Assembly (NCBI RefSeq): GCF_002796605.1 | Contig: NZ_CP024924.1 | Location: 62,001 to 126,000 of the forward strand | Source of the DNA: Sphingomonas psychrotolerans | GTDB lineage: Bacteria; Pseudomonadota; Alphaproteobacteria; Sphingomonadales; Sphingomonadaceae | Direction: 5' to 3' | DNA: 64,000 nt | Shown here: positions 17,069 to 25,316 of the stretch, in pieces | How positions within the stretch are numbered: the first letter of the stretch is position 1 | Layout of the letters: each line of letters opens with the position of its first letter | Notes under the pieces: model-generated | Database searches by the model: none | Seen by the model: only the letters and a program-made list of their open reading frames with translations | Told to the model about the DNA's origin: nothing | Program-made: the position numbers and the translations under genes

Positions 17069-18874
17069 TTACTTCCCTTGGTAATAGACGCCGAAATGTT
17101 TCACGGGCGACCACGTAGGTAGGGTCGCGGGCAGCTGTGGCGACAGCCCACTGTAATCCTGGTCACCGAATACGACCTTGCCGTTCATGACAGTTAGAAC
17201 GGATGAGACGGACTTGATCTGGTCCTCCGGCACGGTGAAATAATCCCGGTCGAGCACCGCGAAGTCCGCCAGGTAGCCGGGCGCAATGGTGCCCGCTTCC
17301 GATTCCGCATTCATGAACCACGCTCCTCCCGCGGTGAACAGCTTCAACGCCTCAGCTCGGGTAAGCCGGTTATCCTTGGCGAGTGCCTCGGATCCAGACA
17401 CTGATTTCCCGGACACCATCCAACTGATACCCACCCATGGATTGTACGAAGATGCCCTGAAGCCGTCGGTGGTCATCGCTAACGGGATCCCGCTATCTAT
17501 GAGCATGCGCAGGCGCGGAGTCTGCAACGCTTTGGCAAGGCCATATGTCTTGATGAAGCCATCGGCGTGCAGCGCCATCTTATCGTCCAGGGCGATCCCG
17601 CCGCCCAGCTTCCGAACCCGAGCGATGTTCTCCGGACTGATGGTCTCGGCGTGTTCGAGGCTCCACCGCAAGCCGTCAAGCGGTGTCGTCTCATTCACCT
17701 TTTCCAACGCATCGAGAAACGGGGAGATGTTCTCGTTGTAGCTGGCGTGCATACGGAAGGGGATGCGTCGCTCGACCAGCCTTTTCACATCTTCCTCGAC
17801 GAAGCGCCGCATCTTCTCTGGGTCGATGATGATGGCCGGGCGGTCAAAATTCTCATGATCGTGGACTTCCGCGCTCAGGACTTCCCCGGCCCCTCGATAC
17901 TCATGGCCATGCGGCAAGGTAGGATACAGGTTCTGTCCGGGGCTTATCGGCGCCGTCTTCGTTATAGCCTCTAGCTCTAGATCCACCATGTTTACTGGAC
18001 CGCCATTGCCGAGCTGTAGATCCACGAAGGGCATGCGCACATTGAGGCGGTTGTCTCGCGCAAGCACGGCAACCCTCGCCTGTGCTTTAGGGTAGGCCCA
18101 CCTGCTGCCGTTATCGACGATCGATGTGACACCGAATCGGTTCAGGCCATGGATGCTACTGACCAGCGAACTCACTTCCTCGTCGAACGTGGGCTGCGGC
18201 ACCGCCATCTCGAGAGCGACGAACAACCAGGTATTGCCGTAGATAACTCCCGTGGGGTTCCCGCGACTGTCCTTTTCAATCTCGGTGCCCGGCACCTTCG
18301 GGAACCGATCGGTGCCCACGCCCAGCACATCCAGCGCCTGCTTGTTCAAGTAGGCGCGGTTATAGGCGTATTGCACGATCATCGGCCGATTGGGCACCGC
18401 CTTGCGGAGTTCAGCCAGCGTGGGGAAGCGGTTCTCCTTGAACTGGTACGGGGACCAGCCTCCAATCACCTTGACCCACTGGCCATCCGGAGTGCGGCCC
18501 GCTTGCTCGTGAAGCATGGTCAACGCCTGACGTAGCGTCGGCACGCCGTCCCATCGCACATTGTAGTTATAGGCCAAGTCGTTGAGGACATGGATATGCG
18601 CATCGATAATGCCCGGGATGAGCCTGCGGCTGTGCGCATCAATGACCTTGGTCTCGGCACTCTTTAGGCCAAGAATATCGGCGTCGGATCCGACGGAGTA
18701 AATGCGGCCATTTTTTACGGCCAGCGCCGTCGCTTCTGGCTGCGCTCGGTTGCCGGTGGAGATCTTGGCGTTGAATACGATCAGATCGGCTCCGGTATGG
18801 CCCTGCGTTGATTGTGCCTGTAGCGCGGAGAACGATGTGATCGCGACGATTGCGACAAATGCTTTCCTGATCAT
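17069..18874 (-). CDS. Exported metal-dependent amidohydrolase (YtcJ-like)
   Basis: 601 residues. A signal peptide of about 20 residues ends near SALQAQ, so the enzyme is periplasmic. The amidohydrolase barrel follows: PGIIDAHIHVL supplies the HxH metal ligands, the metal-ligand lysine region is replaced as in YtcJ-type members, and SLEHAETISPENI and PLAMTTDGFRASSYNP supply the later His and Asp. The C-terminal strand domain ends GTIAPGYLADFAVLDRDYF. Family members hydrolyse amide or ester bonds of aromatic or N-substituted compounds; the substrate is unknown. It is the last gene of the run beginning at the isochorismatase-like gene, with GAGG before its ATG and a strong terminator after it. 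Confidence 0.92.
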   Translation of the reverse strand: MIRKAFVAIVAITSFSALQAQSTQGHTGADLIVFNAKISTGNRAQPEATALAVKNGRIYSVGSDADILGLKSAETKVIDAHSRRLIPGIIDAHIHVLNDLAYNYNVRWDGVPTLRQALTMLHEQAGRTPDGQWVKVIGGWSPYQFKENRFPTLAELRKAVPNRPMIVQYAYNRAYLNKQALDVLGVGTDRFPKVPGTEIEKDSRGNPTGVIYGNTWLFVALEMAVPQPTFDEEVSSLVSSIHGLNRFGVTSIVDNGSRWAYPKAQARVAVLARDNRLNVRMPFVDLQLGNGGPVNMVDLELEAITKTAPISPGQNLYPTLPHGHEYRGAGEVLSAEVHDHENFDRPAIIIDPEKMRRFVEEDVKRLVERRIPFRMHASYNENISPFLDALEKVNETTPLDGLRWSLEHAETISPENIARVRKLGGGIALDDKMALHADGFIKTYGLAKALQTPRLRMLIDSGIPLAMTTDGFRASSYNPWVGISWMVSGKSVSGSEALAKDNRLTRAEALKLFTAGGAWFMNAESEAGTIAPGYLADFAVLDRDYFTVPEDQIKSVSSVLTVMNGKVVFGDQDYSGLSPQLPATLPTWSPVKHFGVYYQGK

Positions 18875-18885
18875 ATTAGCCTCGC

Positions 18886-19379
18886 TTAGCTGTTTGTTTG
18901 GACGGAGTGCGGGAGGCTGGAGGCGAGCACCTCAGCCAGTTCGATGAGATTGCCGAAAGGATCGGCGAAAAAGCGAGTTTGCGGCCGATTGCTTCGACCA
19001 CGAATGGCTCGGCGACGATGGTCACGCCGCGCGCGCGAAGCTCCTCGAGCGTTTCGGCACCATCGACGACGCTGAGACAAAAATGGTGATAGCCCGCGAA
19101 GTCGAGGGTGCCGCCCAAGTGTGAGTAGGGCCGCACATCTTGCGGAACCGGCTCACCGCCAACGATAGTTTCGATGCAGAAACGATCGTCGACGGGCGAA
19201 GCGAGGTAGCCGAGCCTCTGGTCGGCGTAGTCCCATTCGGCGACCACACGAAAGTCGAGCGATGCGACATACCATCGCTTGGCGATCTCGAAGTCGGGCG
19301 TGCGCACCGCGACGTGGTGACCGCGCATGTCGGCGAAGGGTGAAGCATCATTAAGCGCGGGCGGAGTGAGGTCAGCCAC
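18886..19379 (-). pseudogene. VOC/glyoxalase-fold protein with a one-base frameshift
   Basis: The frame from about 19379 encodes a VOC domain: RGHHVAVRTPDFEIAKRWYV, FCIETIVGGEPVPQD, and FAGYHHFCLSVVDG. At 18968-18972 (five A on the plus strand) the frame shifts. The continuation in another frame, FFADPFGNLIELAEVL, is the standard VOC C-terminus with its metal-ligand Glu, and it ends at 18886, eleven bases before the amidohydrolase gene. One extra base in the run restores a full-length protein. VOC proteins include dioxygenases and glyoxalases, so a ring-cleavage or isomerase role in this catabolic operon is plausible. The start is uncertain (GTG 19379 or ATG 19328). This could be a true pseudogene, a sequencing error or a slippage site. 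Confidence 0.72.
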
Positions 19380-19516
19380 AGGCGTTGTCCGTCGAATTGA
19401 GGATGAAGGTTTTGAACTCGGAGCCCGCTCGGCCGCGCCGATGCGGCGGTGGCCGATCCCGCCTTTCCTCGGTTGGGCCACGCGGCAATGCGCGGTGAGC
19501 GGCGGATAGCGCATCG

Positions 19517-21013
19517 TCAGAACCTAAAGGTGGTCTGGGCGCCGACCATCTTGATGGTGCGCGCCGGGCCGGTATCACGAATGAATGGGCCGGGGTCGAA
19601 AGCACTCAGCGAGGCGGTGAGGTTCAGCTTCGGTGTCGCCTGCCAGCTGGCGGCAAGCTCGATCTGCTTTCCGATGAAGCGCGCGTCGCTGGTCTTGCCG
19701 CTTCGTACCAGAAACCCTGGGATGGCGTAGATCCCGTCGTGTACACTCTCACGCCAATAGGCAACTCCGGTCAGCGATACGGCGATGTCCTTGCGCGGAT
19801 GAACCGTGGTCGAAGGTCGGAGATGGATGAGGTTCCGCGGACCGATAGGTGAAAGGGCTCCGAAATACTTGCCGTTCGGGAAAAGCGGATTCAGCGTCCC
19901 CAGCTTCCGGTCGTTCGGGTCACCGTCGCCCGAAACAACATCGGCAGTAAGCGCGATCTCTGGTCGGAGTGGCGAGTTCCGGAAGCGGTACCCTGTCTCT
20001 GCCCCGACGCCCCAGGCCGCCGAGCGGTAACCGGCAAATGTGCCGCGCTGCACCGCTGCCTCGGCGTTCCAATACCAGGCGCCATTGTCTCCGAAGAACC
20101 TTGTGCCGATGGTGTGCGCCAGCTGCCTGCCGGCGCCTTGGTCGAAGACGGCGTTTCGGTCTCGCAGGCCGATATAGTAGATATCGACACCATATGTGTG
20201 CTTCGCGTTGAGCCATTGTGTGGCGTAGACGCCCCAGACTGCTTTATTACGCGAGCGTCGGTCGTTGAACGCGCCCAGCTTCGTGTCGACCGGCTGAAGG
20301 TAGAAGCCAGTTATTTGGCGGCTCTTACCGGTGGCGATACCCTCGAATCCGTCAAACGGCAGCGGAACGCCGGTTCCATAGCGCCTGTCGATAAACCGTC
20401 CCGAACCGAGCGAAACTAGCTTCCGCCCGGCAGACAGTCGAAGCACATCCCCGCTCGGTACCGGGATGTCTACGTCGACAAACGCCTGCAGCATGTCGAC
20501 GCCGGTAGCGTCCGCAGGTCCCTTCCGGCGGTCTGTTCCGGAGATAGCCGAAACGATCGGCATCGCAAAAAACCGCAGCTTGCCGACATGAAGATCAGCA
20601 TAAGGCATCAGTCGATTCCAGACGTAATCGTCGTTCGGCGACGCTCCCCAGTTCACATTCTCATAGCCTTCGTAGCGTGAACGCGCCTCCAGGCCCGTGG
20701 TCAGATAGATGGAGCCATCCTCGTTCAGCGGGATATACTTCAACGGCTCGGCCCAATCGCCCGTCCGGGCTGCGGGATCGGCGAGGGTGGACCAGTTTTC
20801 TGAATAGCGATCGATGGTGAGCGTCGGAGCGCGTTCCAGATTGGTCGACACCTGCGCACTTGCTGCGGAAGGCGATATCAAGGCGGCCGCGACGAAGATC
20901 AGGCACGGTCCGGCGTTCGCCAGCCGAGGGACTCCACTTCGATTGCGATCATCGGAAGTCGGCCGCCTTGGCGCGCTTCCGACCTTGTAGGGGGGGGTGG
21001 CGAGCATCGACAT
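19517..21013 (-). CDS. Outer-membrane porin of the alginate-export family
   Basis: 498 residues. A long N-terminal region with a hydrophobic core (CLIFVAAALISPSAASA) is probably a signal peptide. The mature part is a beta-barrel rich in aromatic strand ends and finishing in Phe (TTFRF), as outer-membrane proteins do. Blocks SENWSTLADPAARTGDW, LTTGLEARSRYEGYEN and SAGRKLVSLGSGRFIDRRYG are shared with the second porin at 29044, so the two are paralogues. The AlgE-like family moves small organic acids or sugars across the outer membrane; the solute is unknown. It lies 50 bases after the isochorismatase-like gene. Confidence 0.86.
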   Translation of the reverse strand: MSMLATPPYKVGSAPRRPTSDDRNRSGVPRLANAGPCLIFVAAALISPSAASAQVSTNLERAPTLTIDRYSENWSTLADPAARTGDWAEPLKYIPLNEDGSIYLTTGLEARSRYEGYENVNWGASPNDDYVWNRLMPYADLHVGKLRFFAMPIVSAISGTDRRKGPADATGVDMLQAFVDVDIPVPSGDVLRLSAGRKLVSLGSGRFIDRRYGTGVPLPFDGFEGIATGKSRQITGFYLQPVDTKLGAFNDRRSRNKAVWGVYATQWLNAKHTYGVDIYYIGLRDRNAVFDQGAGRQLAHTIGTRFFGDNGAWYWNAEAAVQRGTFAGYRSAAWGVGAETGYRFRNSPLRPEIALTADVVSGDGDPNDRKLGTLNPLFPNGKYFGALSPIGPRNLIHLRPSTTVHPRKDIAVSLTGVAYWRESVHDGIYAIPGFLVRSGKTSDARFIGKQIELAASWQATPKLNLTASLSAFDPGPFIRDTGPARTIKMVGAQTTFRF

Positions 21014-21063
21014 GCCCGCAGGCTGCCGCAACGCGTTTTGTCGATGCTCGCCAATCACGGCGA

Positions 21064-21717
21064 TCAGCCCGCGTCGGTATCGACGGGGGTCTTCAAGAGT
21101 TGCTGCTCCCACAGATACGCGATGCCGGCGCCTCCCGCGTGGTCGATCAGGATCTCCGGGAGAAGCGCCGCGGTGTCGGTCCGCGCCCAATCGCGCTGCC
21201 ACTCCGAGACCACGGCCATCCAGGTCATCACGTTCACTCCGCCGGCGACCAAGCGCTGAATGGCGACCTGATGTGCCTCGACCGATGCACCGCCGCTGGC
21301 GTCAGTAACGACCGTTACATCCCAGCCTTCGCCGGCCGCGTGAAGCGCTGGCATAGCTACGCAGACCTCGGTCCAGAGACCGGCAATGATGAGCTGCTTG
21401 CGACCAGTCGCCTTGACCGCGTCGACAGTGGGCTTGTCTTCCCAGGTATTGATGAAAGTGCGGTCGATTACCTCCTGATCCGGGAACAGGTCAGTGAGCT
21501 GCTTGAAGAGTAGCCCACCCCGGTTGGCGATGACGCTGGTCAGGATCGTTGGGACCTTGAACACCTTGGCGGCCTTCGCAAGAGCTGTCGTGTTGTTCAC
21601 GACCGCCTGCGGATCATGGCTGTTCGTGTTGGCAAGCTGATAAGGTTGGTGATCGATCAAAAGGAGCACTGAATCTTCGGGACGAAGAAGCGAGTTGAGC
21701 CCATTGCGGAAAGTCAT
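21064..21717 (-). CDS. Isochorismatase-family cysteine hydrolase (YcaC-like)
   Basis: 217 residues. The catalytic triad of the family is visible: Asp in LLLIDHQPYQL, Lys of the region DKPTVDAVKATGRK, and Cys in IIAGLWTEVCVAMPAL. The pattern is closest to YcaC-type hydrolases rather than true isochorismatases, which have a carrier domain or different pocket residues. The ATG at 21717 was chosen because AGAGAG precedes it. First gene of the operon leading through the porin and VOC remnant to the amidohydrolase: a likely pathway of import and hydrolysis of an amide-type compound. Divergent from a LysR gene, with a TGCGACACA motif between. Confidence 0.88.
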   Translation of the reverse strand: MTFRNGLNSLLRPEDSVLLLIDHQPYQLANTNSHDPQAVVNNTTALAKAAKVFKVPTILTSVIANRGGLLFKQLTDLFPDQEVIDRTFINTWEDKPTVDAVKATGRKQLIIAGLWTEVCVAMPALHAAGEGWDVTVVTDASGGASVEAHQVAIQRLVAGGVNVMTWMAVVSEWQRDWARTDTAALLPEILIDHAGGAGIAYLWEQQLLKTPVDTDAG

Positions 21718-21835
21718 GGCGGTTCTCTCTTCTGCAAGTGCTTGCATTGGTTGCTGGGACATCGAACGAGACGCGAGCCCAGTTGAAGTGTTGCCATTCC
21801 GGTATCCGCGGCGGTAGCATCGTCCGGTGACATGC

Positions 21836-21844
21836 TGTGTCGCA
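21836..21844 (-). promoter_or_regulatory. TGCGACACA motif between isochorismatase-like and LysR genes
   Basis: Exact copy, oriented toward the isochorismatase-like gene (119 bases from its ATG) and 17 bases before the LysR start. Its wider context, TGCGACACAGC, one base, TGTCAC, matches the azoreductase copy and contains the dyad GACA-N5-TGTC. Confidence 0.45.
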
Positions 21845-21860
21845 GGACGGGGAACGCTGG

Positions 21861-22751
21861 ATGGACATTGAAGACTTGCGGACGTTCGTTGAGGTCGCTG
21901 ACGCAGGTGGCGTCACGCCCGCCTCGCGGCGGCTGGGCATCTCCAAGTCGATGGTTAGCCGCCGCCTTGTCCGACTGGAAGCGGAGTTGAGTGTCCAGCT
22001 TCTTGCGCGCACCACACGGGGTGCGGCGCTTACCGAGGCCGGAGCGACGTTCCGGGACTATGCCGCCCGGGTGATCGCCGAAATCGATGTCGCCAAGGAA
22101 ACGATCCTTCCGGCGGGCGAGTTGCGGGGCCGCCTGCGCGTCGCAGCGCCCTTGTCATTCGGGCCGACGCATTTCGCGCCGGTCCTTGCCGAAATGGCGG
22201 CGCGCCATCCAGAGCTTCATATCCATTCATGCTACACAGATCGGTTCGTCGACCTCATTACGGAGGGTTACGATTGTGCGATACGCGTCGGTACGCTGCC
22301 CGATTCGAACCTGATCGCAAGGAGGATCGGCCCCATCCGCGCGGGGTATGTCGCATCGCCGGCCTACATCAAGAAGTACGGATCTCCAGAAACCCCAGAG
22401 GAGTTCGTCACTCATCAGGCGGTCATGCAGGGCACGGAGACATGGCCAGCAGCGGACGGCGACAAGATCATCGCGATGCGGCCGCGGGGGCGATTCAAAG
22501 CAGATAACGCCGTCGCCCTCATCGCCGCTGCGATCCAAGGCGTCGGCATCGCCGGAGTCCCACTCGACCTGGTCAAGGAACATCTAGCTTCCGGCGTTCT
22601 GGTGCCCGTGATGCCTCGCTATCCGATCCCCGAACTCGCCATCTATGTTGTCCGTCCCCCGGGGCAGCATCCTTCGCGAAAAGTGCGCGTGCTCACCGAA
22701 ATGCTGATCGAGTGCTTCAGCGAGCACAAAGCCGACCAAAGCGCAAACTAG
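21861..22751 (+). CDS. LysR-type transcriptional regulator
   Basis: 296 residues. Helix-turn-helix at residues 1-60 (LRTFVEVADAGGVTPASRRL, SMVSRRLVRLEAEL) followed by an effector domain with GELRGRLRVAAPLSFGPTHF. It is a paralogue of the regulators at 13212 and 24267. It is transcribed divergently from the isochorismatase-like operon, which it probably regulates. The ATG at 21861 aligns exactly with the start of the paralogues; an in-frame ATG 24 bases upstream is less likely. Confidence 0.92.
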   Translation: MDIEDLRTFVEVADAGGVTPASRRLGISKSMVSRRLVRLEAELSVQLLARTTRGAALTEAGATFRDYAARVIAEIDVAKETILPAGELRGRLRVAAPLSFGPTHFAPVLAEMAARHPELHIHSCYTDRFVDLITEGYDCAIRVGTLPDSNLIARRIGPIRAGYVASPAYIKKYGSPETPEEFVTHQAVMQGTETWPAADGDKIIAMRPRGRFKADNAVALIAAAIQGVGIAGVPLDLVKEHLASGVLVPVMPRYPIPELAIYVVRPPGQHPSRKVRVLTEMLIECFSEHKADQSAN

Positions 22752-22770
22752 TCGCTGGCGTTCCGGAGGC

Positions 22771-22779
22771 TGCGACACA
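22771..22779 (+). promoter_or_regulatory. Orphan TGCGACACA motif
   Basis: Exact copy 20 bases after a LysR gene, pointing into about 258 bases that hold no recognisable gene before the convergent luciferase-like gene. A target gene may have been lost here. Confidence 0.25.
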
Positions 22780-23037
22780 CATTGCCTCGGCGTGGCACTA
22801 CCTTGCTCTGACCCGCGATGTCAGAGCGGTGATCCCGCTCGGAAGGCGGGGAGATTATAGTCGAGCGTCGGAGCGCTCGAGCGGGCTTTATCGACAGATC
22901 GCCGACCGCCGCGCTCTCAAGGGGCGCCATAATCTTCTCCGTCCGGCAAACCCCTGTGTATCGAGAGGTGAGATACACCATAGCGGGGTGCATGCTGACA
23001 GATCCGCCAGTCCGCCCATACCTGGCCTTTGCCTCGC

Positions 23038-24078
23038 TCAAGTGGAAGCATCTAACGTCCGGACAGCCAGCGCAACCTCAGTGCCGAGTAGCTCTATCGC
23101 ACGCAGCATCGCGGCAGTCTCTGAGGCTGCAGACGTCATCTGGAAAGCAACTCGCGAAAGGCCCCCAAGGACCTCGTTAGCGTGTTGGATCTTTGCGGCA
23201 ACAGTCGCAGGATTCCCAATAAGGAAAGCCCCTTCGGGACCCGCTGTCGCTTCGAACTGCGCGCGCGTTGGCTGAGACCAACCACGTTCGCGCGCATATT
23301 TGGAGATCATCTGCGCCCAGCCGGGATAGAAGGCATCACGGGCTGCCGCGTCACTGTCCGCAACGAAGCCCATGGCATGAATCGCTACCTTGAGCTGCAC
23401 GGGATCGTGGCCCGCGCGCGCGCCAGCCTCGCGGTAAAGGTCGACTAGCGGACGAAACCGATCGAACGTGCCGCCGACGATTGCGATCATCAGTGGCAAC
23501 CCCAGGCGGCCAGCGCGCTCGAATGATTCAGGGGTCCCGCCGACACCTATCCAAACGGGCAAGCGGGCCTGATGCGGTCGCGGAAACACACCCTGTCCTG
23601 TCAGCGGCGCCCGGAACCGCCCTTTCCAAGTGGGATGGGTCGTTTCTCGAAGCAGCAGGAGCAGGTCGAGTTTCTCCGCAAAGAGTTCGTCATAGTCTCG
23701 CATCGGAAGGCCGAACAAAGGGAAAGCTTCCACCGAGGATCCCCTTCCGGCGACGATCTCAGCGCGGCCGCGGGATATGAGATCAAGCGTCGCGAACTCC
23801 TGAAAAAGCCGGACCGGATCGACGGCACCGAGAACCGTTACCGCGCTAGTGAGCCTGATCCGTTCTGTACGTGCCGCGGCCGCAGCCAGGATCGTCACCG
23901 GCGAGGAGTCAAGAAACTCGGACCGGTGGTGTTCGCCAATGCCAAAAAAGTGGAGCCCTACCCGCTCCGCAAGCTCGATCTCTTCGAGCACGCCAGCCAT
24001 TCGATCAGCTGCCGCAGGCAGCGCGCCGTTTACCGGATCGGGGAAGATAGCTGCGAAGCTGTCAATGCCAATTTCCAT
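23038..24078 (-). CDS. LLM-class flavin-dependent oxidoreductase (luciferase-like)
   Basis: 346 residues, a close paralogue of the protein at 9737-10777 with identical length and the same start (MEIGIDSFAAI). Conserved blocks are FFGIGEHHRSEFLDSSP, RIRLTSAVTVLGAVDPVR, VAGRGSSVEAFPLFG and WIGVGGTPESFERAG. AAGGACG precedes the ATG; a start 27 bases upstream is possible but lacks homology. It is divergent from the LysR gene at 24267, which is the obvious candidate regulator. The flavin reductase partner is not adjacent; the azoreductase at 8034 is a possible source of reduced flavin only by speculation. Confidence 0.9.
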   Translation of the reverse strand: MEIGIDSFAAIFPDPVNGALPAAADRMAGVLEEIELAERVGLHFFGIGEHHRSEFLDSSPVTILAAAAARTERIRLTSAVTVLGAVDPVRLFQEFATLDLISRGRAEIVAGRGSSVEAFPLFGLPMRDYDELFAEKLDLLLLLRETTHPTWKGRFRAPLTGQGVFPRPHQARLPVWIGVGGTPESFERAGRLGLPLMIAIVGGTFDRFRPLVDLYREAGARAGHDPVQLKVAIHAMGFVADSDAAARDAFYPGWAQMISKYARERGWSQPTRAQFEATAGPEGAFLIGNPATVAAKIQHANEVLGGLSRVAFQMTSAASETAAMLRAIELLGTEVALAVRTLDAST

Positions 24079-24211
24079 ATCACGTCCTTGTCGTTCCGAC
24101 ACCATGCCGCCGATCGATCCGCCCAGCAGTGATCAAGGAGGCGCGGCCCCGCGCTGATGGGAGCATGCTGGAGGCAGCGAGATACCGCTACGTGACGTTG
24201 GCATCCCTTAT

Positions 24212-24237
24212 GCGGATACGCTAGCATCGTATTCCGC
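24212..24237. promoter_or_regulatory. Candidate LysR operator (inverted repeat)
   Basis: GCGGATACG and CGTATTCCGC face each other across CTAGCAT. The inner ATACG/CGTAT arms are perfect and the outer GCGG/CCGC arms are offset by one T. The site is 30-55 bases upstream of the LysR start in the divergent region shared with the luciferase-like gene. Confidence 0.4.
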
Positions 24238-24266
24238 TACTTTGCGTCACAGATTCGAGGACGAGC

Positions 24267-25163
24267 GTGAACACCCAAGACTTACGAACCTTCGTGGAGG
24301 TCGCGGATGCCGGCGGCGTGACGGCTGCTGCCCGTCGCCTCGGTATCGGGAAGGCGATCGTCAGCCGGCAGCTTATCCGCTTGGAGGCGGATCTCGGCGT
24401 CCAGCTGCTTGCCCGAACAACACGGGGGGCCTCGCTGACCGAGGCAGGCGCGACGTTCCGAGAATATGCCGCAAAGGTCATAGCGGATCTTGATACCGCG
24501 CGAGAGACAATCGTGCCGAACGGAGAGCTCCGTGGTCGCCTTCGGATCGCTGCGCCGCTGTCATTTGGACCGACGCACCTGGCCCCCGTCCTAGCTCAGC
24601 TTGGGCGCCTGCATCCTTCCTTGCACATTCAGACTTGTTACAGCGACCGGCACGTGAACCTGATAGAGGAGGGGTTCGATTGCGCCATTCGGTTTGGACG
24701 CCCCGCACCATCGACGCTTCTCGCCAGGCGCATTGCGCCGCTCTATGCATCGCTCGTGGCCAGCCCGGACTACATCGCGAGGCGTGGGTCACCAGAGACG
24801 CTGGAAGATTTGCTTAGTCATGAGGCGCTTCTCCAAGGCACTGAGCCGTGGGACTTTGTCGATGGCGACAAGACCGTCACGCTCAATGTTCAGGGTCGCT
24901 TCAAGGCTGATAATGGAGTCGCGATCACAGCCGCAGCGCTTGCGGGTCTCGGCATTGCTTGCCTGCCTGACGGCTTGATTGTCGAGCATTTGGCATCAGG
25001 AGCACTCGTGCGCGTGATGTCTCATTATCCGCAACCAGTGTACGGCATTTTCGTTATTCGCCCACCCGGGCAACACCCGTTGCGCAAGGTCCGAGCCCTC
25101 ACCGAGCTTTTGATCGAGCGTCTTGGAGCACCAGATAGTCTGTCTAATAACCCGTCAGGCTGA
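24267..25163 (+). CDS. LysR-type transcriptional regulator
   Basis: 298 residues from a GTG with GAGG upstream. Helix-turn-helix in residues 1-60 (LRTFVEVADAGGVTAAARRL, AIVSRQLIRLEADLG); the effector domain contains GELRGRLRIAAPLSFGPTHL and RPPGQHPLRKVRALTELLIE. Third member of the paralogue group with 13212 and 21861. It is divergent from the luciferase-like gene and upstream of the quinoprotein gene on the same strand, so it may control either or both. Confidence 0.92.
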   Translation: MNTQDLRTFVEVADAGGVTAAARRLGIGKAIVSRQLIRLEADLGVQLLARTTRGASLTEAGATFREYAAKVIADLDTARETIVPNGELRGRLRIAAPLSFGPTHLAPVLAQLGRLHPSLHIQTCYSDRHVNLIEEGFDCAIRFGRPAPSTLLARRIAPLYASLVASPDYIARRGSPETLEDLLSHEALLQGTEPWDFVDGDKTVTLNVQGRFKADNGVAITAAALAGLGIACLPDGLIVEHLASGALVRVMSHYPQPVYGIFVIRPPGQHPLRKVRALTELLIERLGAPDSLSNNPSG

Positions 25164-25237
25164 CAGCCGAGGCGAGCGTGATGGGGTTTGGCAAGCCCAC
25201 GCGAATGACGCTTCTCAGTGCCGCGCGTCTCTGTTTT

Positions 25238-25246
25238 TGCGACACA
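25238..25246 (+). promoter_or_regulatory. TGCGACACA motif upstream of quinoprotein
   Basis: Exact copy in gene orientation, 79 bases before the quinoprotein ATG; followed by GTTG rather than GCNTG. Confidence 0.35.
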
Positions 25247-25316
25247 GTTGCCTGTCTGCCGCGACTACAGAAAGGCGCTCATCGACGATAGCGTGCGCAG
25301 TCGAAAGGGGGCTCCC

